From assembly GCF_963667135.1 (NCBI RefSeq), contig NZ_OY762974.1, positions 930,001 through 994,000 on the forward strand: a stretch of DNA of 64,000 bases. The letters are read 5' to 3'. The DNA is from an uncultured Macellibacteroides sp. (GTDB lineage Bacteria > Bacteroidota > Bacteroidia > Bacteroidales > Tannerellaceae). Shown piece after piece: positions 1-8,909 of this stretch (positions within the stretch are counted from its first letter, which is position 1; every line of letters begins with the position of its first letter). Under the pieces are notes generated by a model that had not been told where the DNA came from, did not search any database, and was given only the letters and a program-made list of their open reading frames with translations. Both the position numbers and the translations under genes were made by a program.

Positions 1-1035
1 AGACAATATACCCTCCAACTTTGTCCCACTCCTATAGTGAATGCTTATACTAGGATAGTTCTCCGGAGATTTCTTTCCAACGATTAGTCGCAACTGTTTG
101 CTGACTGAATTGAAAGCATCCACCGCCTTATTAAAATACAATGAATCTTCTTTCGAATAATTATCATTTAAACTGATATAGATTTCCGATGGCCATTTAA
201 CAAATAAACTATCATGAAAAGAATAACTCCGAACATAATCAAGAAAATGAAGGGGTATATTATTAGCAAATACATAATCCGCAATTTTCTGAGGAGCATT
301 AACATGATAAAGCACATCGCCAAAATCTTTTTCAAACTGTTGTCTAGTGTACCGAACCGGGATAGAAGGTTCATAAAGTAACTTAACCACCTCTTTATCA
401 ATATCACTAAGGGTTGGACTCAATCCTGCTCCTTCAAAAAAAGAGCTATGTGGATATTGCCAGCTATCGCCTGTTACACCTAATACTTGTACGGACTCTT
501 CCAAAAGAATATGATATCGAAGCTTTGTGCTATCTTGCTTACTAACTCTTTTATATTTTCGGGCATCGTTGGCGATCCCTACTTTTGCCCATACTATCTC
601 TGAATTACTTTTATGTGTATAGCCAACACCAGCAAATGGTTCATATTCGCGATTTTTCAATCCCATTCTCTCCTCCAGATAAGGATAACTACCATAATAT
701 ACAGACACATTGGCGGATGAGCTATCGGAAGCCGTGTAGAAGTTGACGGGCAAGTCCAGCGAAGTTAAATGGGAAATAACTGATTGCACGTCATCAGCAT
801 CATGCACCGAAAAATCTCCATTTACATAAAAATATAAATCCTTGTTCCACTTTTTACAGATATCAAGCTTCCCAACGTAATCTTCATAAAAAACTGTTTC
901 ATAGAAGTAATTTATAGCCTCTACCGAATACTTTTCTTTCAAATCCTGACGATTGGAATGGTTACAGCCTGGGAGTAAGAATACAATGTAACATAAAGCA
1001 AAAAATATAAATATTTTCTGATTGGATATTGTCAT
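1..1035 (-). CDS. DUF2927-like exported lipoprotein, C-terminus outside window
   Basis: The reading frame is open from the ATG at 1033-1035 down to base 1, so about 345 residues are visible and the C-terminus is missing. The N-terminus has a hydrophobic stretch ending in a lipobox (FLLPGC, Cys about residue 26), so an outer or inner membrane lipoprotein is expected. Residues about 190-260 carry a pattern I associate with DUF2927: EESVQVLGVTGDS, then an LSDIDKEVVKLLYEPSI segment. Those proteins are usually proteobacterial and look like degenerate secreted metalloproteases; no catalytic zinc motif is visible here. The TlpA-type genes upstream on the same strand suggest a shared exported-protein neighbourhood. 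Function is unknown; the family match is by eye. Confidence 0.7.
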   Translation of the reverse strand, partial: MTISNQKIFIFFALCYIVFLLPGCNHSNRQDLKEKYSVEAINYFYETVFYEDYVGKLDICKKWNKDLYFYVNGDFSVHDADDVQSVISHLTSLDLPVNFYTASDSSSANVSVYYGSYPYLEERMGLKNREYEPFAGVGYTHKSNSEIVWAKVGIANDARKYKRVSKQDSTKLRYHILLEESVQVLGVTGDSWQYPHSSFFEGAGLSPTLSDIDKEVVKLLYEPSIPVRYTRQQFEKDFGDVLYHVNAPQKIADYVFANNIPLHFLDYVRSYSFHDSLFVKWPSEIYISLNDNYSKEDSLYFNKAVDAFNSVSKQLRLIVGKKSPENYPSISIHYRSGTKLEGILS

Positions 1036-1080
1036 AATAGGGTTATTTATTAAAGTGTTAAGTACATCTACGAGGCACTC

Positions 1081-2265
1081 TTAGAATAGATCATTTAACC
1101 TAAGCTGTTGTTCCTCTCCAATGTGCTCCCATCTTTCAATCACTGTGCCGTTTTTATCTATCAAAACATAAAAAGGGATTGTTTCAAAATTATAAATTTT
1201 AGATAAATCATCATTTTCAAAAACAGATTTATCCTTATGCTCGTTGTTCAATACCTGAGGCCACACATTTAGTTTATGTTTCTCAATAGCCTGAAGCCAA
1301 CGGCTTTTATCTTCATCTAAAGATACACCAATAATTTCCAATCCTTTTCCCTGATACGTACTGTATAATCTTTTAAGGTTTGGAACTTCTTTCAGGCAAG
1401 GCAAACACCAACTAGCCCAAAATTCGAGCAGCACATAATTCTTGTTCTTGAAATCCGACAACTTAATAGACTTTTCGGAAAAGCATTTCCTTGTGAAGTC
1501 AGGCGCCATCCCTCCTACCGAGCTATTCTTTTTCGATTCTTCCTCTTTTATTTTTTCCGCTAAAAATTTCCCCATTAAACCACTCTTTATATCCTTTGCA
1601 AGAATGTTGTAAAGAGATCTTATCGTATCAACATCCATAGTCTCCTGCACCAAAAGCTGATACAAAATATCCGGCGTTATTTGGAAAGAGGGATGCTGCG
1701 AACTAAAATTCAACCGTACACTATCCATTGCACCCTTTAGATTACCAAGTTCGGCAATCTGGTAGTTAATCTCATTTTTCAAGCTATCACGATTTGGTGC
1801 ATCCTCTCTTAACAAATGAAACTGTTTGATTTCATTGAGCAGATTCGTCAACTTTTCAAAGTTCAATTTCTCATAACGCTCCATATCCTTCCGAAAAACA
1901 ATATTCTCGTCTTCAACTTCAGTCCCGGATAATTTGTAAGCGTATGGCGCATTCCTATCAATCCATAATTTCATTCGGGCAGCTTCCAGATAGAACCTGG
2001 CAGCTGAAATATCGGGAAAGGACAATTGAGCGGCAGTAATTCCCTTTATTTCCCCCTCAAAACGAAATTTCCCATCAATTACAATCGCAGAATCGATTGA
2101 TCTCTGCCACTTATTATTTTGCATTGTGAAATAAGCAAGCTCGATAGCGGTCGAATCTTTCAGATTTTTTACCTGCCCTTCTATCACAAACTTATCAGGC
2201 GGTAACTGTTCACATGAAACAAAACCAACAATCAAACAAATCAAAGTCGCAATTCTTGCTATCAT
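1081..2265 (-). CDS. TlpA-family thiol-disulfide oxidoreductase lipoprotein
   Basis: About 394 residues from the ATG at 2263-2265; a GTG 33 bases upstream gives a longer frame, but the ATG start places the signal peptide (IARIATLICLIVGFVSC, lipobox Cys) at the N-terminus. Residues about 20-120 resemble the DUF4369 beta domain common before Bacteroidetes thioredoxins. The C-terminal ~140 residues are a TlpA/AhpC-like thioredoxin fold with the redox motif WASWCLPC and the cis-Pro loop ETIPFYVLIDKNG. Expected role: periplasmic thiol-disulfide exchange, substrate unknown. A second TlpA-like gene ends 33 bases upstream on the same strand, so the two are probably cotranscribed. Confidence 0.88.
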   Translation of the reverse strand: MIARIATLICLIVGFVSCEQLPPDKFVIEGQVKNLKDSTAIELAYFTMQNNKWQRSIDSAIVIDGKFRFEGEIKGITAAQLSFPDISAARFYLEAARMKLWIDRNAPYAYKLSGTEVEDENIVFRKDMERYEKLNFEKLTNLLNEIKQFHLLREDAPNRDSLKNEINYQIAELGNLKGAMDSVRLNFSSQHPSFQITPDILYQLLVQETMDVDTIRSLYNILAKDIKSGLMGKFLAEKIKEEESKKNSSVGGMAPDFTRKCFSEKSIKLSDFKNKNYVLLEFWASWCLPCLKEVPNLKRLYSTYQGKGLEIIGVSLDEDKSRWLQAIEKHKLNVWPQVLNNEHKDKSVFENDDLSKIYNFETIPFYVLIDKNGTVIERWEHIGEEQQLRLNDLF

Positions 2266-2298
2266 ACTAATATATATTTTAATTACTATGTCAACCAC

Positions 2299-3432
2299 CT
2301 ACTTTACAATAGAATATAGTCTCTCTTTATCTTTATACAAGTCTATAACTTCCATAGTCCCATCGGGGTAAACCAGAATAGCATGTGGGATGCCTTGAAT
2401 ATAGTATTTGTTTTTAATGCCCTCAATATTATTCGCAGCTAATAAACTCGTCCAGGATATTTGTTCTTTCTGCATCAGTTCGTTCCAGTTCTTTACTCCC
2501 GTTTCTTCATCAATAGTAATATAGGTTATATTCATTTCACCTTTCAAATGGGTATAAACCTCCTTCAGGGTTGGTATTAGTCTGTGACAAGGACCACACC
2601 AGGAAGCGGAGAATACAACCAGATTATATTTGCTGGAATCCTGAATGATCGGCTCCAACTTTCTTGTCTTTGCGTCGGGTAAAAGAATGTTCTCGAAAAG
2701 TTTGGCGTTCAGATACTTTTCAATCATTTTACCCCAGGATGACTGTTTATTGGTTTCCGAGAAATGATTATACACTCTTGCTACATCTTCTCGCGTCTTA
2801 TAATTTCCCAATTGAGTGGCCAGATTAGTAATTAAATATCTGGAATCCGGATGTTTAGACGCTAGCAATGCATAGCTATTTACCTTTTCTGTATAGGTCG
2901 TATCCTCCCAGAAATAACTATAATAAGGATGTTGCATTCTAAGTCGCAAATCCGGACTTAAAGGTTCAGATACTATAAACCGGTCAATAACCTCTTTCCC
3001 TAGAACACTTTCAAACTTTCCATTAATTGTTGTCCCGAATGGTATATTCTTAAATTCAAGTGTATCAATGAAATGAGCCTTAATTATATGGGTATTGTTT
3101 TCGAAACTCCAACAAGATGCAAATAAAGTATCTTTTCCTGATGGGTATAACAGTCTAATATCATTATTTGTCATCGTTTTATAATCGAATGATTTAGGCG
3201 CAAATTCAAAACCAGGCAGGAAATCATATACAGAATCCGGAATAGTAAAATGCCATTGATTATTTATCTTTTCTGCTGCAATCTTAATTCTATTTCCATT
3301 TACATTATTTCCATAAAGATAGAGCGAATCATACGTAACCCCATCTAATTGAATATCCAGATACCTGTTCTGAGCATAACAAAAGTTAGAAATAAAAATA
3401 AGTACAATTGTTGCTAATATTCTAGTTTTCAT
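2299..3432 (-). CDS. Exported TlpA-like thioredoxin-fold protein
   Basis: 377 residues. It begins with a cleavable signal peptide (ILATIVLIFISNFCYAQ) rather than a lipobox, so it is probably periplasmic and soluble. The middle is a poorly conserved beta-rich region. The C-terminal third is a thioredoxin fold with FSASWCGPCHRLIP as the active site and a QGIPHAILVYPDG cis-Pro loop. CGPC differs from the CLPC of the downstream gene, so the two paralogs probably differ in redox potential or partner (inference). It lies 33 bases before the downstream start, which suggests one transcript. Confidence 0.85.
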   Translation of the reverse strand: MKTRILATIVLIFISNFCYAQNRYLDIQLDGVTYDSLYLYGNNVNGNRIKIAAEKINNQWHFTIPDSVYDFLPGFEFAPKSFDYKTMTNNDIRLLYPSGKDTLFASCWSFENNTHIIKAHFIDTLEFKNIPFGTTINGKFESVLGKEVIDRFIVSEPLSPDLRLRMQHPYYSYFWEDTTYTEKVNSYALLASKHPDSRYLITNLATQLGNYKTREDVARVYNHFSETNKQSSWGKMIEKYLNAKLFENILLPDAKTRKLEPIIQDSSKYNLVVFSASWCGPCHRLIPTLKEVYTHLKGEMNITYITIDEETGVKNWNELMQKEQISWTSLLAANNIEGIKNKYYIQGIPHAILVYPDGTMEVIDLYKDKERLYSIVK

Positions 3433-3626
3433 TTTTTCTTGAATTCTAATTAAAAATACTTAACATTAAAATCAGAGCAAGTCGAAAAATAATATTAATC
3501 ATAATCATAGATTTTATAGGTAATTAATTTAGTTCCACAGATTACGTTCTTAACATATAACGAATATTAATAAGATCATCTAATAGCGATTCTGCCTGAA
3601 TAAAAAATTGATAACAATAAATTTAA

Positions 3627-4622
3627 TTAATTCACCGGCTCAACGGTAAAGCCTTGAAGTCGTAAAAGATTTATCAATCCATCTTTACCGGGTAAATGTG
3701 CTGCACCAACAGCAATAAGTGATGCTTGTTCCGATATTAACTTAGGAATATGTTCCATCCACTTTTTATTTCGATCAAATAAAATCATATCATTATACTC
3801 TGCTGTTACATTATTTTTTTGATCTAACTCAATCATTTGTAGTTCAAAATCATCTAAATCTTGGTTAAAGTAAGCATTTTTCACAGCTTCAGAACTCTTC
3901 AATTGATGTCGAATTATCGAATCTACAGAATTATCCTTAAACTCACAAACTAATGAATCTATTTGCTGTTTGTATGATATTCCATTTGATATAGTCCTTT
4001 TAGGATTAATATGACCAATCAAATCATCCAATCCAATTATTGAGTAATTTAAACTCATTGCTCTCATTATCATTTGAACATCCATTTCTACCTCTGAAAT
4101 ATATTTTAACTCAGATAAAGTAATGCTATCAACATTTGTATTGGGTTTAAACTTTTCAAATAAGATTTCTCTATAAATTTCAATGGATTTCTTTTTATAA
4201 ATTATGGACATAAGGACTAACGGCTTTAATTTGATTTTATCAGATGTTGCATTTAGGTAAGTTCGTAAAAACCTATCCACAATTATCTGATCCTCTTTGT
4301 TTAGATAATCTGCATAAGTTGAATCCATTTCTAAAACAGATTTATTGTATGAACTTGAGTTATCAATTTTTTTTTCTGCAATTAACTGATTTACCGACAA
4401 AAATATTTCATTTAAACGTGGGACTCTTTCCAAAGCTGCTTGTCCTGCAAAAAAAGGTCCTCCATGAGCTGTTCCAAAAAGATAAGAAGGAGCATCTAAT
4501 CCGTTTCCAGAAATTTTCCATAGAAATCCGTCTTTCTCTCCAGCGCGAACGCCATTACATGAGATTGAAATGAATATAAAATATACAATTACAATAAGCT
4601 GAAAAAATTTTAAAGGGTTCAT
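3627..4622 (-). CDS. TraB/GumN-family exported protein
   Basis: 331 residues. The N-terminus is hydrophobic and ends in SISC, a likely lipobox. The family signature is clear: LWKISGNG followed by SYLFGTAHGGP near residues 33-56, and at the C-terminus LIAVGAAHLPGKDGL with a final Gly-rich turn. TraB/GumN/Tiki proteins are proposed metalloproteases that use GxxH motifs plus a Glu. Here the acidic residue usually seen about 35 residues after the first GTxH is not obvious (the local sequence is IFLSVNQL), so activity is uncertain. A truncated paralog lies at 22780-22948. About 190 bases of AT-rich sequence without a gene separate it from the upstream gene. Confidence 0.82.
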   Translation of the reverse strand: MNPLKFFQLIVIVYFIFISISCNGVRAGEKDGFLWKISGNGLDAPSYLFGTAHGGPFFAGQAALERVPRLNEIFLSVNQLIAEKKIDNSSSYNKSVLEMDSTYADYLNKEDQIIVDRFLRTYLNATSDKIKLKPLVLMSIIYKKKSIEIYREILFEKFKPNTNVDSITLSELKYISEVEMDVQMIMRAMSLNYSIIGLDDLIGHINPKRTISNGISYKQQIDSLVCEFKDNSVDSIIRHQLKSSEAVKNAYFNQDLDDFELQMIELDQKNNVTAEYNDMILFDRNKKWMEHIPKLISEQASLIAVGAAHLPGKDGLINLLRLQGFTVEPVN

Positions 4623-4847
4623 AATAAAATATTAATGTTGCATTTACTCTCTCTTGTGCAAGGTCCCAAAACCGAATTTTAAAATAAACAGAGGTAAATC
4701 AAACAACAGCATGATAATGATTTTATTTTTCATATTGATGTTTAATTCTCGGAATAAGTAGTGCAATCCATTACACCATAACGTCCTTTTTCTCCAAAAA
4801 GTAAGATAGCATTTATAGACTCAAAAAAACGACATTGAATATGCGGG

Positions 4848-6005
4848 TTATTTTGATTTTACAATTACTAATATGGGATTACTTTCCTCTGATATTTGTT
4901 TACCGACATCTTTTGATAACATTGTAAAACTATCTCCAGATAATACAATCGGATACAAGGCATAGATCAACAATTCTCCGGATACTTGTAACAACATACT
5001 GGAAACAGGATATTTTAATGACTCAATAAATGGGTTTTCGTACAAATATGTCTTATCCTTACTCACATTATAAAGACAATTATAATTATTTACAGGTTTA
5101 TTATAATCTGTTCCGCAAAAAGAAAAATAGATAAACTTTCCATTTGTCTTAAATGACTTTATATCACCTAAATAATTATGATTAGAAACAAGATTTTCAT
5201 ATTCTGCTGAATTACTAATCTGAAGAATACTATTGTATGGTAATGTGTGTTTCCCAAAATCAACTTTACAATAAGGAATGGGCACCTCTTGCTCTAATTT
5301 GAATATTTTATTTCCAGAGGGATAAAAGAAATATGAATTTTCATTATTGTCTGTAAAAAATGTAGATAATGTTGTAGCATTAACAAATTCCTTCTGAGGG
5401 AAAAAAGAGGCTTTCACATTTTGCAAACTATCATCCAGCAACAACAGATTGTATCCATCATAATTATACGGCTTTTTAAAACAACTATATACCCAAAATC
5501 CGGAACGACTCTTAACAAATGAACTAAAAGAACATCTTGACTTTTTAGTTTTATTGACTAATACACCGGACAAATTATAAACATATATTCGATTCTGATA
5601 TCGTTCATGTGCATAAATAAGTTGTGTACTTTTCTCAAAGAAAATATCATTCCAATATACATATTCATTATTCCCCGTGCCCTTTTGTCCTATCTGACGA
5701 ATAAATGAACCATCTTTATTAAATAATAGAATATTCATTTGCTTGGAATCAAAAATTAGAAAGCCTGAATCCGTCACAAACAATTTATCAATACTTTGTA
5801 TTAATGAACGTGATTCGGTCTCAAGAGGAATATACTGAATAGACTTAAATAGATCATTATATTTCAACGGTTTATTTAAATCTAAGTTTATTGATATATC
5901 TATAGCATTTGTAGTTCCGACTCCCACGCCCCTCTCTTGACATGAAACCAAAATTAGGCCAATTAGCAGGATATAGCTATAAATTTCAACTAATCTATTT
6001 TTCAT
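4848..6005 (-). CDS. 6-bladed beta-propeller lipoprotein
   Basis: About 385 residues from the ATG at 6003-6005; an in-frame ATG 18 bases upstream would put charged residues before the signal. The signal ends in LILVSC, a lipobox. The rest repeats propeller strands typical of the Bacteroidetes '6-bladed beta-propeller' family: YIPLETESRSLI, FLIFDSKQMNILLFNKDG, then FIRQIGQKGTGNNEY. Such proteins are often encoded near TlpA proteins and TonB porins and are presumed to bind surface ligands; no enzyme motif is visible. It lies 28 bases after a paralog transcribed in the same direction. Confidence 0.85.
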   Translation of the reverse strand: MKNRLVEIYSYILLIGLILVSCQERGVGVGTTNAIDISINLDLNKPLKYNDLFKSIQYIPLETESRSLIQSIDKLFVTDSGFLIFDSKQMNILLFNKDGSFIRQIGQKGTGNNEYVYWNDIFFEKSTQLIYAHERYQNRIYVYNLSGVLVNKTKKSRCSFSSFVKSRSGFWVYSCFKKPYNYDGYNLLLLDDSLQNVKASFFPQKEFVNATTLSTFFTDNNENSYFFYPSGNKIFKLEQEVPIPYCKVDFGKHTLPYNSILQISNSAEYENLVSNHNYLGDIKSFKTNGKFIYFSFCGTDYNKPVNNYNCLYNVSKDKTYLYENPFIESLKYPVSSMLLQVSGELLIYALYPIVLSGDSFTMLSKDVGKQISEESNPILVIVKSK

Positions 6006-6033
6006 ATAATTAGGTTTTATCATTAGAGTGAGG

Positions 6034-7215
6034 TCAACTATCTTTTAGCTTATACATCATAAGAACAGGATTATCATCTTCAGTAAGAGTCTGTAGTAAT
6101 GAATTTAGCTCATCTTTAGCCATCCCCTCAGGTGGTTCCGTTTTATTCTGATCTTTACTATGTAATAAATAATCTATGGGAAGTTCGGCAATAAACCAAG
6201 AATTAAAGGTTGCAAGATTATTAGGGATAAAATTCTGATTCTTATTATAATAGAATTCGGCATTTATTATTTCACCGCTTTTCTTTGAATAAAAGCCATG
6301 CCATGATTCAAACTTTGAAAAACAAGTGAGACTAAAACAGACCCAATCATCATTCTCAAGCACGTCCATAATGTTATAGTACTCACCTTTTTTTACGTAG
6401 CTGTTTAATTCATCCTGATTTTTACTAAAATAGGATTGATCAAACTTCCGCTCACCTAAGTCAAAAATGTACTTTACAACCAACCCGGTTGGAGCAAGCT
6501 GATACACTGTATCATTAAACGGATTAAAAAAATAACTTTGATCATTATATGTATAGGAAACACCACCACTTGGGGTAATAAATCTTGTTCTACCTATTAA
6601 AGATGAGTTATACGGAAAGTACGTATATTGTATCTGATTTAATGAATCCAGGTATATGATATTGTATTCTTTCTTAAGATATTTGCTGTTATTCCTGTAA
6701 TTGGCATATAAAACCACTCCTTTATTCTGTATTGGAGTAACCCCTTCCGCCCAAAAAGGAATTTTTTGTCTGGAGATATAATTTCCATTTAAATCATATC
6801 TCATAATAAAGTACCCCATTAAATCGGTTAATACAATCTGTTTCAGATCCCGATCAATAGAAAAGAAATCAAGTTGAGTATACTCTTCCGGACCTTGACC
6901 TATTGAATGAATCTTAAAATGGTATTTCCCATCCATATCAAAAACAAACAAAGAGGACGCTTTAGCGTCAAGAACGTATAGCAAACTATCGTACACCTCG
7001 ATTTTTGTAATTTCCGTAATGATCGAACTATCGGAAAGCTCTAATTTAACATACTTAATCGTATCCAGATTAGGATAAATATCCACTATATTCTTTGAAA
7101 AACCAGGCTTGATTACAATTGCTTCAGCACTTTCTAATACTATACGCTCTTTACCCTCATGGCTAGAACAACTAAGAGAAATAATAATGAATAAGAAATA
7201 CACTCTTATTTTCAT
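6034..7215 (-). CDS. 6-bladed beta-propeller lipoprotein
   Basis: 393 residues, a paralog of the adjacent gene. The N-terminus FLFIIISLSC is a short lipoprotein signal. Conserved propeller signatures follow: TIKYVKLELSDSSIITEI, YVLDAKASSLFVFDMDGK and SIGQGPEEYTQL, the same strand-turn pattern as the downstream paralog. The pair forms a two-gene unit (28-base gap), probably from tandem duplication followed by strong divergence. The ligand is unknown. The upstream 99 bases up to the nitrilase gene hold no gene; the promoter was not identified. Confidence 0.85.
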   Translation of the reverse strand: MKIRVYFLFIIISLSCSSHEGKERIVLESAEAIVIKPGFSKNIVDIYPNLDTIKYVKLELSDSSIITEITKIEVYDSLLYVLDAKASSLFVFDMDGKYHFKIHSIGQGPEEYTQLDFFSIDRDLKQIVLTDLMGYFIMRYDLNGNYISRQKIPFWAEGVTPIQNKGVVLYANYRNNSKYLKKEYNIIYLDSLNQIQYTYFPYNSSLIGRTRFITPSGGVSYTYNDQSYFFNPFNDTVYQLAPTGLVVKYIFDLGERKFDQSYFSKNQDELNSYVKKGEYYNIMDVLENDDWVCFSLTCFSKFESWHGFYSKKSGEIINAEFYYNKNQNFIPNNLATFNSWFIAELPIDYLLHSKDQNKTEPPEGMAKDELNSLLQTLTEDDNPVLMMYKLKDS

Positions 7216-7314
7216 AAGGTCAAGCGGTTTATGTTTATCATTGCAGAATATAGCACGTATTTTCCAGGGTCAAATGCACGTCAGCCAGTCTGTGACCATA
7301 GGCGTGTGTTAGGA

Positions 7315-8046
7315 TCAGCATTCTGTTTTCTTCACAATTTCTTTTGTTTCTGTGTCGTAAATTAGTATCCCCTCTGTCTCGCTGTCAAGTTGTCCAATCA
7401 GTTTTCCGGTTGTGTCCCAAACAGAAGATTTTCCTGCGCATTTATACCCTCCTGATTCACCAACATAATTTGCCATAAATGTTACCAAATTATTGTGCTT
7501 AGCTATGTCTGACAGTTTTTTCATATCAGCATCAATTCCATTAATAGAACTTAAGACACTTGCTATATAAAGTGTTGCTTTATTTCGTTTTGCAAACTCA
7601 CAATGCGCTTTATTAGAAATTTCGTAACAAATTGCAGGAGATACAACTTCTGTTTCAAAATTTAAAACAAGAGGATTTTTGCCAGCTTTAAAAATAGATT
7701 CTTCCGGTGGATATAAATACTGTTTTGAGTAAGTTATTCGCTCCTTATGAGGTTGGAATATAATCATACTTACAAACACATCACTCTCATCTTTAGTTGG
7801 TAATCCAACTCCAATCGTGATTCCATTTCTATCACTTAAATTCTGAATATCATCTAATCTTGTGTCATCTTGATTGGTTGCAAGATTCTCTGCTAAATCA
7901 GGTTCGTAACCAGTTACTGACAACTCAGGAAAAACCAGCATATCCGCATTATTCTGAATTGCTTGTTTTATCCACTTTAAATGATTTTCAATATTTTCCT
8001 CAACATTTCCTTTTATTGCCTCTATCTGCGCTATTGCAACTCTCAT
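7315..8046 (-). CDS. Carbon-nitrogen (nitrilase-superfamily) hydrolase
   Basis: 243 residues, starting directly with the first beta strand (RVAIAQIEAIKGN). All three catalytic residues of the superfamily are visible: Glu in LVFPELSVTGYEPD, Lys in YSKQYLYPPEE, Cys in SPAICYEISNK. It is predicted to hydrolyse an amide or nitrile carbon-nitrogen bond as a cytosolic enzyme; the substrate cannot be told from sequence. At 243 residues it is slightly short for the family (about 260-300) but seems complete. A DJ-1/PfpI gene lies 66 bases upstream on the same strand. Confidence 0.88.
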   Translation of the reverse strand: MRVAIAQIEAIKGNVEENIENHLKWIKQAIQNNADMLVFPELSVTGYEPDLAENLATNQDDTRLDDIQNLSDRNGITIGVGLPTKDESDVFVSMIIFQPHKERITYSKQYLYPPEESIFKAGKNPLVLNFETEVVSPAICYEISNKAHCEFAKRNKATLYIASVLSSINGIDADMKKLSDIAKHNNLVTFMANYVGESGGYKCAGKSSVWDTTGKLIGQLDSETEGILIYDTETKEIVKKTEC

Positions 8047-8112
8047 TTCGCTGTATTTAAATTTTATATCTGATTTTAATAATGATTTTTTCTGTTTAGT
8101 CCTGACTAATAT

Positions 8113-8688
8113 TTAAAAACCCATTAATTTTCGAATATTATCAGCATTATTTTTTGTTGTCAGTTGCTCCAATAAGAGTAAAGCAACCTCAATCGCGGTT
8201 GCAGGATTCCATGAAGTAATAACATTATCATCCAATACAATAGGTTGATTTAACACATGAACACCAAAATCCTTCAATGCCTCTCGTCGAACATTACTAT
8301 TATATGTCGTGCCTTTTTTGTCTTTCAATATACCACTCTTACCCAAAGGCAAAGCACCAACACAAATAGATGCAATTATCTTGTTCTTAGATTTAAAATC
8401 ACGAATTAATTCAAGGAATTTCTCAGCATAAGCATCGTCATAAAAGCCATACACTTCAAATCCTCCCGGAATTGCTAACGCATCAAAATCAGCAATATTT
8501 ACTTCGTCTATCAGGTAGTCTACCACAAGTCGTTGATTAAAAGAACTTTTTATTTCCTTGTTTAGTCCACATGTAAATAATTGTGTAGAACAATCTCCTT
8601 CAACAAGATTCCACCCAATGACATCAATAAATACGCTTGCTTCAAATATTTCAAATCCATTCGCTAATAACAACAATACTTTTTTCAT
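8113..8688 (-). CDS. DJ-1/PfpI-family protein
   Basis: 191 residues. The N-terminus KKVLLLLANGFEIFEA carries the acidic residue that supports the nucleophile in this family, and IASICVGALPLGKSGIL holds the nucleophilic-elbow Cys. DJ-1/PfpI members are class I glutamine-amidotransferase-like proteins with chaperone, glyoxalase or protease activities; which applies here cannot be decided. It may be cotranscribed with the nitrilase gene that follows. About 220 bases upstream, up to the PIN gene, contain no ORF; they include a short GC-rich patch near 8815-8860 unlike the surrounding AT-rich sequence. Confidence 0.87.
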   Translation of the reverse strand: MKKVLLLLANGFEIFEASVFIDVIGWNLVEGDCSTQLFTCGLNKEIKSSFNQRLVVDYLIDEVNIADFDALAIPGGFEVYGFYDDAYAEKFLELIRDFKSKNKIIASICVGALPLGKSGILKDKKGTTYNSNVRREALKDFGVHVLNQPIVLDDNVITSWNPATAIEVALLLLEQLTTKNNADNIRKLMGF

Positions 8689-8909
8689 TCAAATTCTAAT
8701 TATTATCAAGTTTGTATTTTTATAATTGACCATAATAACTATTTAAATTTCACTGTTTTATTTCTATATCCGTTGGCTTCATAACTCAAAGAATTATTAT
8801 TTTTGAATCGCCCCTAACGAATGGCGGTTTGAAACGTTGCGCATTTCGAAGCACAAACACATTAAAATAACGATTCTTTGGTTAAATATTGTTTCGTTTA
8901 ATTTTGGCA

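Noticed and set aside
4742-4855. A short minus-strand reading ending in a Cys-containing tail (GRYGVMDCTTYSEN) after the beta-propeller gene
   Set aside because: It recalls small Cys-tailed peptides of Bacteroidetes, but there is no start codon, a stop lies at its upstream end, and no family motif is present.
8815-8870. GC-rich patch with CCCTAACGAATGGCGG that recalls integron attC sites
   Set aside because: No inverted partner sequence was found, and there is no integron integrase in the window.
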